64,000 bases of DNA from Lotus japonicus (GCF_012489685.1 NC_080042.1:6884501-6948500); one strand, 5' to 3'. Counted from the first letter of the stretch, positions 1-11,659 are shown. Program-made: numbers and translations. The notes: generated by a model not told the origin, from the sequence alone.

Positions 1-329
1 AATGCAACATATCTAGTGTTATCAGAGGACGATACATGGCTTTTTCATAGGAAGCTAGGGCATGCTTCTTTACGGACCATTACTAAAATGGTCAAACATA
101 ACTTAGTTCGTATTCTGCCAAAACTGTCTTTCAAATCTGACGTCACATGTTCTGCATGCTTACAAGGTAAATAGTCAAAAACCTCTTTTAAAACTAAGAA
201 TGTTGTAAGCACAAGCAAACCTCTAGAATTGTTGCATATCGATTTGTTTGGTCCTACTAGGACAACTAGTTTTTCTGGAAAAAGATATTGATTTGTCACA
301 GTAGACGATTACACAAGATTCACTTGTCT
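1..329 (+). pseudogene. SIRE-like Ty1/copia pol fragment (GAG-pre-integrase and start of integrase), 5' piece
   Basis: Plus-strand translation gives the copia pre-integrase signature HRKLGHASLRTI, then CSACLQGK (the zinc-binding H..C pairs), then [11 protein letters not shown] and VDDYTRFT, the start of the integrase core with its first catalytic Asp. In-frame stops follow the CSACLQGK and SGKRY motifs, so it is decayed. The fragment runs off the left window edge. Wording is close to the intact SIRE element at 56-61 kb, hence the SIRE/Maximus assignment. The reading stops near 329, where Tork-type sequence begins, and the same protein resumes near 4594 (LSNKDDT), so this is the left half of an element split by a later insertion. 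Confidence 0.8.
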
Positions 330-600
330 TCACTCCAGATGCAAGCACATACATATGACGTATCACTTCATCAGAGAACTTATAGATGATGAAGAACTAT
401 CTTTGCTGAAGATCTTAGGATCAGAGAACCCAGCTGATATGTTAACCATGACTGTTACAGCTGGTAAGCTGAGACTTTGCATTGCCTCAACTGGCCTTCG
501 AGGATAGTTGATGACGAAGGCTCTACACTAGGTGAAGAGCAGAAGAGCTTACTGCTTACTAGAAGTTACTACAATTAGACTCCAAGTGGGAGAATTATTA
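330..600 (+). pseudogene. Tork/Tnt1-like copia remnant: RNase H tail and polypurine tract
   Basis: The plus strand encodes CKHIHMTYHFIREL, then ENPADML, then KLRLCIASTGL. This is the C-terminal end of a copia polyprotein of the Tnt1/Tork type (compare KHI..RYHFIR and NPADM.TK). A purine-rich tract, aagtgggagaatta, lies just before an LTR that starts TGTTATG at 601. Everything upstream of the RNase H tail is missing, so a large deletion must have accompanied or followed insertion into the SIRE-like element. No gag, integrase or reverse transcriptase of this element is visible. Confidence 0.7.
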
Positions 601-717
601 TGTTATGTAGTCTATTTGTAGTCCCACATCGCTCAGAATTAGAAAGAGTTTGTCTTACTATTGCTATATATAAGCACCTCATTGTAAACACTATTTGCAC
701 CAAAGAGAAATATTACT
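601..717 (+). repeat. Left part of Tork-like 3' LTR
   Basis: The LTR starts TGTTATG directly after the polypurine tract. It contains a tatataagc promoter-like motif near 664. It is cut at 717 by the TGTAA...TTACA element and resumes at 4484. The two parts together are about 230 bp. Confidence 0.7.
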
Positions 718-3133
718 TGTAAGGCCCGAGTTTTTAAACTTATGCCAAGTAAATAGAATCCTATTCACGATTAGGGTTGTTGTATCGTGAAGGGAAACCT
801 GAACTAGAGTTTACCAAATGAAATAAATTTATGAAGGAGAAAGTTCAGGAAAAGTCTAAGGATTGTACCAAAGTCGATAAAAGTTATAGCATGATCGTTA
901 TACGCTTAAACCAAGGTCAGAAACCCTAGTATATAGCTAGTTTTCACTTTTAGGCACGATGGAAGTTAATTCCAAAAATCTTCAGAGAAATGTTAGAACT
1001 TCTCTTTTTCCATATATCACAATCGTTTCGAGGCGAAACTCTAGAATCTACGAACGTCTGATTCCAATCATCGGAAGTTTGCCGAAACCGAAACCCTGGT
1101 ATTTCAAAACCCTAGAATCACCCGACTATGAGGACTTTTTCTATTCGGAACATCAAATGAAGATTCTACACGCGTACACCCATTTCTCTTGATGATTTCA
1201 ATCTTTCTTCAGAAGGAAGTTTTCTATTCCGACATCCGATGCAAAAAGTAACTTATCGGGTAAAATAGTTTTACACCGACTATGCATTAGTTGCCAAAAA
1301 TACAAGGAGACCTCATTTTAGTTTTGGAATTCTTTTGCCAAAACATATCTTAGAATTCACGGAGAATGACGCCGGAAAAATCAGATTCGCGAAACTTTCA
1401 TTTTACCGCGTTTTGCCAACCTCTATATATAGCCAAGAAATGAGAAAATATCACAAAACTTACCCATTTCTCTCAAGGAGGCCGCGAGCTTTGGAGGAGA
1501 TGGAGGAGAAGAGATTTTCTTCATTTCTTGCTTGATCGTCGATTAATCAGTTGCTACTTCAAGGTTTCGAGGTATAGTCGCTAATCCTTACCTCTGATCG
1601 CTTTTTCCATAGCTTTTCTGTAGACTTTTCTGAGCTGATAGTTTTGAGGTTTTTGCAAAACTATCCTGAATATTTCATTTCTGATTCTAAACCTCTTCCT
1701 TATGTGCCCAAGATCACTTCTGCCGGATTATATTTTCCGTTATGCCGCCGGATTTCCGCCGGAATCAATTTTAGCCTTAAATACCCATTTTTGGAGTTTT
1801 TGGAGTAAAGCTTCAACCTTTAGGCTGAAAACTATCGCCTTAGCTTAGTGCTAGTAGGATTAGTTGTCATAAACGTCGTTAGTAACGTCCCTGTCAAATT
1901 TGGTTTTTGGGATTTCAGTTTTGAAATTTCTAAGTTAAAAATCATGACCAAAATACCCCTGCGACAGTTTTTGATCCGATAATTTTTCCGAGTTCAGAAT
2001 ACCCTTAGTTACGGCTAATGAAAGCATAGGAACCAAGTTTGATCGAAGAAAAATCGAGTTCCCCAATTACCAAAAGTGGCCGAACCTATTAGGGGGAGAG
2101 GAGGAAAATTTCCTTTTCCGAAAACTTGTCCTTTCGCGCTAGATTATCGTACATCGGAGTATGAACTACTTCGAGTAACCTTAGTAAGTATCGATAGCTT
2201 AGTTTTCGATAGATTCTGATAGTATTTCTGTGGTTTTACTTTAAAGGTGCTTTTGAGGAATTTCCTGAAGATCAAGGAGCTCATTGTGAAGGAACGTTTG
2301 AGGAGAACGCTGGAATAACTAGAGGTAAGGGCAACTTACCTTGCTAGTTAATGCTTTAGGTGTCGATGAATTCCACTTGATTTATTGTTTATGCACTTGT
2401 TTGTGTTTGACTGGTAAAATGTTTTCTGAGGCTTCGGCTGACAATGTAGATGATTCATCTACTGAATGCTTTTGAGATTGAATTTCATGCTAAGTGCTAA
2501 GTGGGTAATTTAGGATGTGTGGTGCATGCTTTATATGCTAAGTGTTACGTGGTTATTGCATAATATGTGGATATGTGACATGCTGGTTGATTGGGCTGAG
2601 TTATTTATGCGTTTGCAATGAAAGCTGAGTTTCTGAGTAGCGAGAATAGCGGGCAGGTCATGCCGATTTTATTTTGAGAGTTTTGAGAAAGTTTGATAGG
2701 ACGAATGAGATTCGGGCCTTGTTATGGTTTTTCATGGATCGAGACATTCTCTGGAGTCATTTGGGATTTGGAGATCCCGGGAACTTATAAGATTCGCGAT
2801 AAGATTAAAAGGATATTATTTTGTAAATAAAACTCATAAGACATTAAACAACCTCTAAATCTTCAAATAATGATAATAAACTCGAAAGGAAGCTTAGGAG
2901 GAAGATCTTAGTTTTGGAAAACGAGAAGTGTCGTCGGATCCAAGTGTTGAGAAAGTTGAGAAGTTTTGAGTATGTTGATACTCTTGTGCTGTGGGAGCAG
3001 TTATGTCGTTGGGCTATCCGAGGGATAAGCCGGGAAATTGATAGTTTCCGAGTATGTCGATACTCTTTGCTCGCTGAGCAGTTTTTGACCATCGGATGGA
3101 GATGTGTCGGATGATTTGGAGATCATCATGAGA

Positions 3134-3418
3134 TACAGTTATGCCTTCGGGTACAGTTATGCCTTCGGGTACAGTTTATGCCTTCGGGTACAGTTTATGC
3201 CTTCGGGTACAGTTTATGCCTTCGGGTACAGTATATGCCTTCAGGTACAGTTTATGCCTTCGGGTACAGTATATGCCTTCGGGTACAGTTTATGCCTTCG
3301 GGTACAGTTTATGCCTTCGGGTACAGTATATGCCTTTGGGTACAGTATATGCCTTCGGGTACAGTATATGCCTTCGGGTACAGTTTATGCCTTCGGGTAC
3401 AGTTTATGCCTTCGGGTA
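3134..3418 (+). repeat. Minisatellite, 19-bp unit, about 15 copies
   Basis: The unit tacagtttatgccttcggg is repeated head to tail about 15 times. The first two copies are 18 bp (one t shorter). Variants are mostly tttatg versus tatatg and single changes such as ttcagg and tttggg. Because 19 is not a multiple of three, all three frames stay open with rotating peptides. The open frames here are an artefact of the repeat, not genes. Confidence 0.95.
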
Positions 3419-3682
3419 ATTCGGACATCGACGGGGGATATGATCGACCGTGAGGTTAGGATCGACCTGTTGATTGTCGGGCATAGCGGAGGGAAAAGTC
3501 GACCCGCAGGGTTAGGACTGATCCGGCTATGTCAAGGTGGTAAGTGACACTCGAGGGTTATGGTCGACACAATGCCAGTGTTAGGACCGACTCGATCGTG
3601 CCCAGCCTACTTCTTCCGGAATCGTCGAGATTGACGTTGCATTGACATATCATGCACTCTAATTATATTCGTTGGGGATTTG

Positions 3683-3795
3683 GATGAGTTGATGTTGATG
3701 AACATCGTTATGTGTTTATAGGAGTTGATGTTGATAAACATCGTTATGTGTTTTGATGAGTAGATGTTGATAAATATCGTTATGTGCTTTGATGA
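3683..3795 (+). repeat. Imperfect tandem repeat, about 44 bp x 3, inside the 3.76-kb element
   Basis: Three successive copies of a unit built around gatgttgataaacatcgtta, differing by a few substitutions. It lies about 260 bp after the 19-bp minisatellite. Confidence 0.8.
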
Positions 3796-4483
3796 TTGGA
3801 TTGTACTAGAGATTTGATAACATGCTATGTTTAAACCTTAGGGTAGACAATGCAGAACTTATATGTATATATACAACATATATATATATATACCCCTTAT
3901 ACTTTACCTGATGTCTTGTATTCTCCATACTGTATTCCGTAAGTTGACCCTTGCACGTGCTACCTGTGTTTGGGGGGCTATGTATGCCCTTTTTGTCAGA
4001 TGTCGTTGATGGATTCTTTCGTGATTCTTCGTCGTTCGGGGAAGACCCGGAGCGAAATGACTACTACTGAGCCTTCGGCGTGGACCCGGACTTCAGGCAT
4101 GACCAGATGAGAGTCGATGAGGGAAGTATAGGGGATGGGTGTTTAGAGTCTACTAAGGTTGGGTGTTAGTGTCCTAGCTCTGACTCATTCTTATTTTTGA
4201 GGGCTTGTGTTGCTGACACTTGACCTATCCTTTTGGGAATGTACATTTTGCCTACGGGCGTTACACTTTTCTACTTTCCGTCACTGGAGGTTACTCGTGA
4301 CGAGGTTGCTACTTACAGCGGGGGATGTTATATGTATTGTGTATTAGTTCTGTTGCCTTTCGCATTTGGGTTTTATTTATTTCAGTCATAGTTATTATCG
4401 AAAAAAAAATATTTACGTTTTTCCGCATTAAGTTTATTTTGGTTACTAAAGTGACGCCACCGAAATCGGGGTGTTACATTACT

Positions 4484-4593
4484 ACCTAGTGTAGCCGTGG
4501 ACGTAGGTACACACATTGTGTTCTGAACCACGTTAAAAATTCTTGTGTGCTATTTCTTTCTCTCTTCTCGCCTTTCTATTATTGCTCCCAACA
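4484..4593 (+). repeat. Right part of Tork-like 3' LTR
   Basis: Continues the LTR cut at 717 and ends CTCCCAACA, giving a TG...CA LTR once the nested element is removed. SIRE-like coding sequence resumes immediately after. Confidence 0.7.
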
Positions 4594-6893
4594 CATTTCC
4601 TAAGTAACAAAGATGATACCGTCCAAGCCTTCAAAGTCTTCAGTAAGAAAGTTCAAAATGAAAATAGGCTATTGTATAGCAACAATCAGAAGTGATAGAG
4701 GCGGAGAATTTGTTAATGAATAATTTGAAAGTTTTTGTTAACAAGAGGGAATTGCACATCAATTCTCAGCTCAAAGAACTCCTCAATAAAACGGTTTTGC
4801 TGAACGGAAGAATAAATGACTTCAAGAAATTTCCAGAACTATGCTCAGTGAAACATCCACTCCAAAGTACTTCTGGGTAAAAGCCATTCACATTGCTTGC
4901 AACATTCAAAACAGAATTCTCATGAGGCCAATTCTGAAGAAAACACCCTATGAGCTATGGAGGGGAATGCGACCCACCTTATCATACTTTCATCCATTTG
5001 GCTATCCTTGCTACATTCTCCACAGAAAGGAAAACCTTGGAAAGTTTGATTCAAAGTCAGATAAAGGAATCTTTCTTAGGTATTCAACACAATCAAAGGC
5101 TTATTGAGTATACAAATCAAGAACATTCATGGTGGAGGAATCTATCAAAGTAAAGTTTAATGACAATACTTCATAAGAAAAAATTGAGGAAGACTTCATT
5201 GATCTGGAGTTATCTAGAAAAATATGAAGGTGAACCGTCCAATAAAGCTCAACCGTTTGACAATCCTTCAGTTTCTTATCAAGAACAACTGTCTAGCCAA
5301 CTACAATCATCCAATGCCCCTCTATCTGATGTTGTTAGGACTTCTAGTGGAACACTCCAAGAGATTGGAGATATAGATCTGATCATCCTCTATACCAAGT
5401 TATTGGAAGTATATCAGAAAGAGCAAGGACACGATCCTCATACAAAGAAGAAACCAACTGTGCTTTTATTTCTGAGATTGAACCGAAGTCACTAGACGAT
5501 GCCTTACAAGACAAATGATGGATTTTGGCAATGTAAGAAGAACTAAATTAATTTGAACAAAGTCAAGTCTAACCACTTGTACCAAAGCCCTCAGGAAAAC
5601 AATCATTGTTACCAAGTGAAAGACAAAACCTAAGTCTACAATCAATGCAAGGCTGGTTGCTCAAGACTACAATCAACAAGAAGATACTGACTGAAACGTA
5701 TGCTCTTGTTGCCTAAATTGAGGCCATTCATATCTTATTGGAATTTTCTTGTCAACACTCAATCAAACTCTATCAAATGGATGTTAAGAGCGCTTTTCTG
5801 AATGGATTCATTGAAGAAGAAGTCTATGTGAAACAACCACTAGAGTTTGAAGAATTGTATGCTCCAGAATATGTATTCAAGCTAAGGAAAATGTTGTATG
5901 GTATGAAGCAAGCACCAAGAGCATGCTATGATTGGCTCAACAACTTTCTAAAGGAAAATGGATGCTCAAGATAAAAGATTGACAATACCTCGTTCAGAAG
6001 AAAGTTAAAGATGATTTTATCTTGGTACAACTCTATGTGGATGATATCATCTTTGGTACAATAAATGATAATTTGGGCAAAGACTATTCAGATCTCATGC
6101 AAAGTGAATTTGAAATGAGTATGATGGGAGAATTAAAGTACTTTCAGGATCTGCAAATAAGGCAAGAGAAAGACAAAACCTACATCCATCAAACAAACTA
6201 CGTCAAGGATATGGTAAAGAAGTACAACATGAAAAAATCCAAAAAGATGAGTTCTCCTATGCATCCTATGCATCCTGGATCAGTTCTGGACAAGAACGGT
6301 GAAAGCTCACCTGTTGATCCAAAAAATTATAGAGGAATGAGTGGTCCTCTACTATATCTCACCTCTAGTAGACCAGACATTATCTTTAGTGTCTTCCTTT
6401 GTGCAAGATTTCAGGTAAACTCTCAAGAATCACATCTCTCTGCTGTTAAACGAATATTTAGATACTTGATAGGTACTGCGAAAGGTGATTATTTTAGGTC
6501 AAAAATATTTTTTGATGTTGATTATGTTGGAGGCATAATAGGAAGGAAAAACACAATTGAAGGATGTCATTTCCTTGGACAATGTCTGATTTCTTAGACC
6601 AGTAGACGACGAAGAACCATCTCACTGTCCATTACTGAAGTTGAATACGTTGCATCTAGATCTTGTTGCACTCAACTTCTATGGATCAAACTCGATTAGA
6701 ATATTATAACATCGATGAGAAAAACATTCTTTTATTATGTTACAACACAAGTGCTGTCAACATCACCAAAAATCCTGTTCAATATTCAAGAGCCAAACAC
6801 ATTGAGATCAAACATCACTTCATAAGAGATCATGTTGCAAAGGGTCATATTGATATTTCATATGTTCACACAGACGATCAACTTGCAGATATA
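4594..6893 (+). pseudogene. SIRE-like Ty1/copia pol fragment (integrase to RNase H), 3' piece
   Basis: Domains appear in order in shifting frames. The integrase core comes first (SDRGGEF, then ISRTMLSETSTPKYFWVKA, then RPILKKTPYELW). RT follows, with [18 protein letters not shown], then LYGMKQAPRA, and the catalytic YVDD box in [11 protein letters not shown] around 6022-6060. RNase H remnants include a degenerate form of the DADYAGD motif (FFDVDYVGG) and YNTSAVNITKNPVQYSRAKHIEIKHHFIRD as separate short stretches. Many stops and frameshifts make it a pseudogene. The YVDD box itself survives. The C-terminus stops near 6893 after QLADI, where LINE sequence of the opposite strand begins; no LTR follows. 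Confidence 0.85.
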
Positions 6894-7183
6894 GGGTCTC
6901 AAATTCTCCCAGTTTCCAACTAGTTCTCATACTATAGCGAAGAACTTCCATCCCTCAAATTCACTCGAACCTATTACGAAGGGCATCTCTGGCCTTCATA
7001 ATACCCTTCCAAAGATATGAGTGATGAACGCACTGTCGCAGTTGTATGTCAAAGTAATCTTGCAATAAAAATGATTAGGTCAGTACAAGGTGTAATACCA
7101 TGATCGTTCTCTCCAGGACTAAAGGGGATTATAAACTGAATTTATGGATGAAAGCATGTAAAAAGGGGGGGGGGGGGGTTTAT
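6894..7183 (-). pseudogene. LINE C-terminal fragment, distal piece
   Basis: Minus-strand reading gives YLWKGIMKARDALRNRFE, which resembles the region after the RT of plant L1-type LINEs (W.GI.KARDAL..GF). It has stops. It continues the LINE at 8380-10317, from which it is separated by a solo LTR (7184-8379). A run of 14 G (7165-7178) sits next to the LTR junction. Confidence 0.55.
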
Positions 7184-8379
7184 TGGTTGGTTGATTGATT
7201 GTCAAGCACTAAAATAAATGGTTGGATTATCAAATGAGAAAAACGTCAATCCTCGGGTTATAATAGTTAAGTGCAGCAAACCTTCAACGATTACAAAATA
7301 TTAATTCAATAATTATTTAAGCCTTTGAGTAGAAACTCAACTCATGATCGTGAGTTTGGATCCTAGATCTTCTACAGGAAGATCGTCCAGAATTTAATTT
7401 GTTCAAGTTAAGAAAAAGTCATCGCCCCCTCGAAGTACAAGAATAATATTAAGTGACAGGATCCTCAAAGCTAACAACCAATCGGTGTTAGAGATGTACG
7501 TACTTTGAGAACAACATTCACAATCGTTTCAACTTATTCACTCGCTTAGATAAACCATTAGAACGAAATAAGACTTTGAATTCATACGTCATGAACCGAA
7601 ATCATCTTCAAGCATAAGAAAAGACCATAAATCAACTTGAACATAAAGATGAACTATTGTTAGAGTCTCAGGTATGCAAATACATGAAAATTAAAAACCT
7701 TAAGACTAACATAAAAGTTTAGCAAACCATAGGAAAAATAAAGAGAATACTAAAAAATTAGGATTAGATGAGGAGAGGTGAGGTGCCTAACAAGAGCCTC
7801 AACTAATCTATTTATACTAATATACTGAATTTTCCATCAAGAAACAATTCCTTGTTCTCTAAGTCTTTACAAATACAGGCCCACTGAGAAGTAAGCTGCT
7901 GAACACTTCAAGCATCTACGGATCCCAAACGAAGGATGAATCTGTAATTGAGGTAAACATTAGAGTTGTAGCTCTTTAAGTTAGCTTCATGGGCCTTATG
8001 AGTTTTCCCAATTCTGAGTTTTGTAGCCCAAGATATGCTCGTTTTAGTGCAGGCTGGTCCAGACTCGCAGGATTAGGGACAACAAATCTGCAAGACAATT
8101 CTGACCAGTTAGAAATAGATTCTCGAATTTTGTTGAAATAAAAGTTGTAGGGCTTCAAGTAAAATTTCCAATGACATATTATTCAACTCATTTGGATCTC
8201 TTTAGCTTCATATTCAACCTGTTCTAGTGCAAAGAATCATAAAAGCTAAAAGGAAAAAATTAAACGCTTTTCCATCAAAAACCCAAATAGGTGTGAAAGG
8301 TTAGAATTGAGCTAAAAAACAAAAATAATGCATAAAAGTAATTCATTCAAGTTCATAAAATCACAAATAATATGCATCA
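7184..8379 (-). mobile_element. Solo LTR, about 1.2 kb, TGATGCAT...CCAACCA, in LINE
   Basis: On the minus strand the segment begins TGATGCATATTATTTG, has a tataaata promoter-like motif near 7805-7815, and ends CCAACCA. Candidate target duplications are TTTAT (7179-7183) and ATTAT (8380-8384), 4 of 5 matching. LINE protein is readable on both sides, so this is an insertion into the LINE. No coding capacity was seen. The family is uncertain; the style is that of a Ty3/gypsy LTR. Confidence 0.5.
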
Positions 8380-10317
8380 ATTATGCATTGATCAATGAGT
8401 CCCCTGGCTGATAATTAGCGGAAAGCACCAAATTATTAGTGAGGTACTTCTACGCAAGAATGCTCGCCCAAGGCTTTTCTTCCCTCTGAAGAAGATTGAC
8501 AACTAATTTTCCCAACATTCCTTCATTATTAAAGCCTGTTTTCGAAGAAAAAGTCCTTCTTTTGCTTTAGGTTGAGTATGCTCATCTCAGGCTACCAAGT
8601 TCTAGCTCCAGCTATGTCCTCCCTTTCCCCAAATGCATCGAGTAAACTGAAAGTGAAGTCAAAACAGACTTAGCTAAACACAATTTACCTTCCCTGTTCA
8701 AAAACATATTCTTCCAAGAAGCCAAGTGTGTTGAATTTCTCAATAATTTAGGATAAATCCTCCTTAGTCATCCTTCCCTTGAAGAGTGTTAAATCAAGAA
8801 AATTCCTAATGTTTCTATCTCTGCATTTACTGAAAATGTCTGAAAACTCTTGTTGTCTCCTAGGATCAACATTCGTTGAACAAAACATCATAAATTTTAC
8901 AAGTTTACTTTCATTCCAATTTCCTCACAAAACTCACGCAAGATTTATGTAATCAAACCCACTTGCTCCTTAGAAGCCTGGCAAAAAAGGACATCATATG
9001 CAAAGAAAAGTTGAGATATACCAATACCTTCCCTCTTAACACGAGATGCCAAAATCCCTTATCAACAAGTTTTTGAATCGCAAGTCTCTCCATGCAGAGG
9101 ACAAACATGTAAAGAGACAAATGCCCCCTTGCCTAAGCCCTCTATGTGTAAAGAAGGAGGTAGCTTAGACCCATTCCACAACACAGAAATGTTAGACGCT
9201 TGTATACATCAACAATCAGAGGAGAAAAACCAAATTCATACAAGGATGCACAAAGGAAGTCTAAACTCAATCTATCATAAGCCTTCTCCAGGTTCACCTT
9301 GAACGCCACTAACCCTCACCCTTCTTATGGGTTTGAAGAGTATGCATGAATTCCTGGGCCAAGATAATATTATCTTTAGTACCCCGCCCTAGAATAAACC
9401 ACCCCTGCAGTGGGCCCACCAAGTTATCAAGTAGCAGTCTATACAAATTAACTAGAAGCTTGATGATAACCTTATGGGAAACATTGAAGATGCTTATCAT
9501 CCGTAAATCCTTCAAGAGGATTGGGTCGTCTACGTTAGGAATAAGGACAATAAGGCTCTCAAGAAGTATTTGATATGCTTTCGCCCCATAAAACGTCATG
9601 GATACCATTTGATGAAGATCTCTACCAATGATAGGCCAATACTGCTGATAGAAGAATGTTTGGGAATAGTCAACACTAGGCGCTTTGAAGGAATACATGT
9701 CCATGACATCTTGTTTGAGTTCCTTCAAAAATACAGTTTGAATTAGCTTCTTTTTTTCCAAGATTGGAATAGAAGGGGTCCTGTTTTCGAAAACGTAATT
9801 TCTGCTCACCTGCATGTCGACAGAAAAAAAAAATTAGTGAAAAAAGTTGTGCTTCCTTCTGAACCACCACAAGATCAGTGCACCACTCTCCACCCCTCAC
9901 AAAAAGGCAATACATTTTATTGTACATGCGTCTAACAATCATCTTTGTATGAAAATATGGTATTATGATCGCCAAACTGCACCAAATTGTCCCTAGACTT
10001 CTTGAACCAAAGAAGTTCCTCCAGGAGGAAGCTCTCTCTCAAAATGAACAATAGCCTCAGATTGCATCATCTCAAGTTTCTGTTGAAATCCATGCAAATG
10101 CAAGTCTACCCTCCGATTCCTTCTGTGATTGCTACCAAACAGTTTTTTTGTTGAAGTCAAGGGAGGCTACTTGCACATTTTGCAACTTACCTAGCAAAGA
10201 AGATTTATGCTTTCATGAAACGAAAATGCCTAGCACCTCGATTTTTGACAACCACAGTACACCTCATTAGAAGAGGGTAGTAATCAGATAACACCCACGC
10301 CAAATGTTACACATAAA
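8380..10317 (-). pseudogene. L1-type LINE ORF2 remnant: end of endonuclease and reverse transcriptase
   Basis: The minus-strand order is LSDYYPLLM (end of an APE-type endonuclease), FHTKMIVRRMYNK with GGEWCTD, then RT. RT motifs include LIVLIPNVDDPILLKDLRMIS and GWFILGRGTKDNIILAQEFMH (open at 9309-9815). Further on are VNLEKAYDRL and the active-site block, which reads FAYDVLF instead of FADDVLLF near 8990-9004, so one catalytic Asp is lost. Then come LASWKNMFLNREGKLCLAKSVL and EEKPWASILA. Frames shift repeatedly. It is truncated in the endonuclease on the right, next to a solo LTR, and continues at 6894-7183 on the left. Confidence 0.8.
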
Positions 10318-11637
10318 TGACGACCGTATTTTAGTAGTGTTTTTAGGGTCATTTCTTTGACAGTCTTGAGTCTTTTTCTTTGTCTCATGTAGTGTTTCAT
10401 GCATTCTCATGCATTTTTATCTTTATTTGAGTTTTGGTTTGGTTTTAGTAATTTTGTATTTTTATAAGGGTCTTTCTTGCATTTTTATAGACTTTAGGAC
10501 TTGCATTTGTTTTCCATTGAATTGTGAGGACTATGGTGATTAAAAACCCTTTGAATTTCTTGATATTTTTCCTTGTCTTGGTCCTTAAGTGCTTCAGCAG
10601 GTAACTCATGAAGAGGGAAGACCAAAAATCTTGAAGAATTGATGGAAACAATCAAAGGGTTACAAGAAGCCAAAAAGCCACCAAAAACGTGTGTCTGGCG
10701 CCCAAGCGCCCATGCCTGGCGTCTGAGCGCCAGCCTTCCAGATGAAGGAATTTTGTTTCTGCCTTATGAGCGCTCAAGCGCCCCAGGGTAGTGCTTGAGC
10801 GCCCCTACTCGACCAAAATGCCTATAAATAAGGCCTTAGGACATTTTGTTCAGAAGTTATGACTTTTTCTTATAATTTTACCAAGTATTGAAGCTTAGGA
10901 AGTGCTTTTGGGGCTTGTGGGAAGCTTCCACCTTGTATTTTCCAGGTTTTCTTTACATTTCTTGTATGGATTTCCTAGCCATGAGTGGCTGGTTCTCTTT
11001 TTGCTTTGGGTTTAAGTGATTTCATGAATCTATAGTTGTTCATTCCTATTCCTATGCTTATGTTCTTGAATCTACCTTGAATTTCAATTCTATATTGCAT
11101 GATTAGCTTGGGTACGTGCACCCTTGCTAAAGGCTAGACTATAATCATATCGGAAGAGTTGTGGTTTAGGGACTTGGGTTGAAATTGATCCTTTTATGCT
11201 TGCTTCTAGGAATAGAGTAAGGGTTGGGTTTTGTTGGCTTGAATTTGCATGATCTAAAACCCTCATATAAATGACTAAGTACACAAGGAATTGGGCTTAG
11301 CTTTTAGTATGAGAGAATTGTTTATGTGAGGAATCAATAAGTGAGTAACTAGGCTAGAGCAACAAGGGATTGAATCAAGATTTCATTTGCATAGGGTAGG
11401 TTGACTAGAGAGGATTTGATGATCGATAACCCAAGGCATCTTTATCAATTGATATTACAACTCTTTACTTTTGCTTATTTTGCAAACTCTTTGTCACAAT
11501 CAATCGAATCAAATTCTGAAATTTACTTGCTTTCAAAACTCACAAGCTTCAAGCTTAAACCATAATTCTCACTCACGGTCCCTGTGGATTCGATATTAAA
11601 ACCGGGAGATATCTGTGCACTTGCAAATTGTCCAACA
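10318..11637 (+). mobile_element. Solo LTR, 1.32 kb, TGACG...CCAACA, TSD ATAAA
   Basis: Bounded by perfect 5-bp duplications ATAAA (10313-10317 and 11638-11642). A second member of the same family lies at 33619-34979 on the other strand: both share the start TATTTTAGTAGTGTTTTTAG and the end region gtgcacttgca...ccaaca. It contains a cctataaataagg TATA-type motif near 10821 and a cluster of GC-rich GCGC...GCGC motifs at 10697-10811. No protein is coded. The absence of internal sequence points to LTR-LTR recombination. The parent is probably a gypsy element. Confidence 0.8.
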
Positions 11638-11659
11638 ATAAACATCAATCAACGTTACT

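Larger units (their letters stand above)
718..4478 (+). mobile_element. 3.76-kb LTR-type element (solo LTR or non-autonomous), TGTAA...TTACA, TSD TTACT
   Basis: The element starts TGTAAGGCCCGAG and ends ATCGGGGTGTTACA. These ends are imperfect inverted repeats of each other, as in many plant gypsy LTRs. A perfect 5-bp duplication TTACT flanks it (713-717 and 4479-4483), inside a Tork-like LTR that resumes exactly afterwards. No gag or pol domain is readable in either strand. A TATA-like tctatatata lies near 1421. It contains a 15-copy 19-bp minisatellite and a 3-copy ~44-bp repeat. The best reading is a solo long LTR of a Tekay/Del-type or other gypsy element, but a non-autonomous element is possible. 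Short open frames inside it (for example 959-1192 and 1335-1535) show no recognisable domain. Confidence 0.75.

Noticed and set aside
959..1535. Two short frames in the 3.76-kb element as genes
   Set aside because: 60-77 codons, no domain, no start context, and inside LTR-like sequence.
3134..3418. Possible CRISPR-like array
   Set aside because: Repeats are head to tail without spacers, and the context is plant retroelement DNA.
3104..3547. 147-codon repetitive protein frame (YAFGYS/CLRVQ/MPSGT repeats)
   Set aside because: All three frames are open because the 19-bp repeat lacks stops; it is a repeat artefact inside a transposable element.
11090..11284. Small minus-strand frame in the solo LTR
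   Set aside because: Lies wholly inside the LTR with ATAAA duplications and has no domain.
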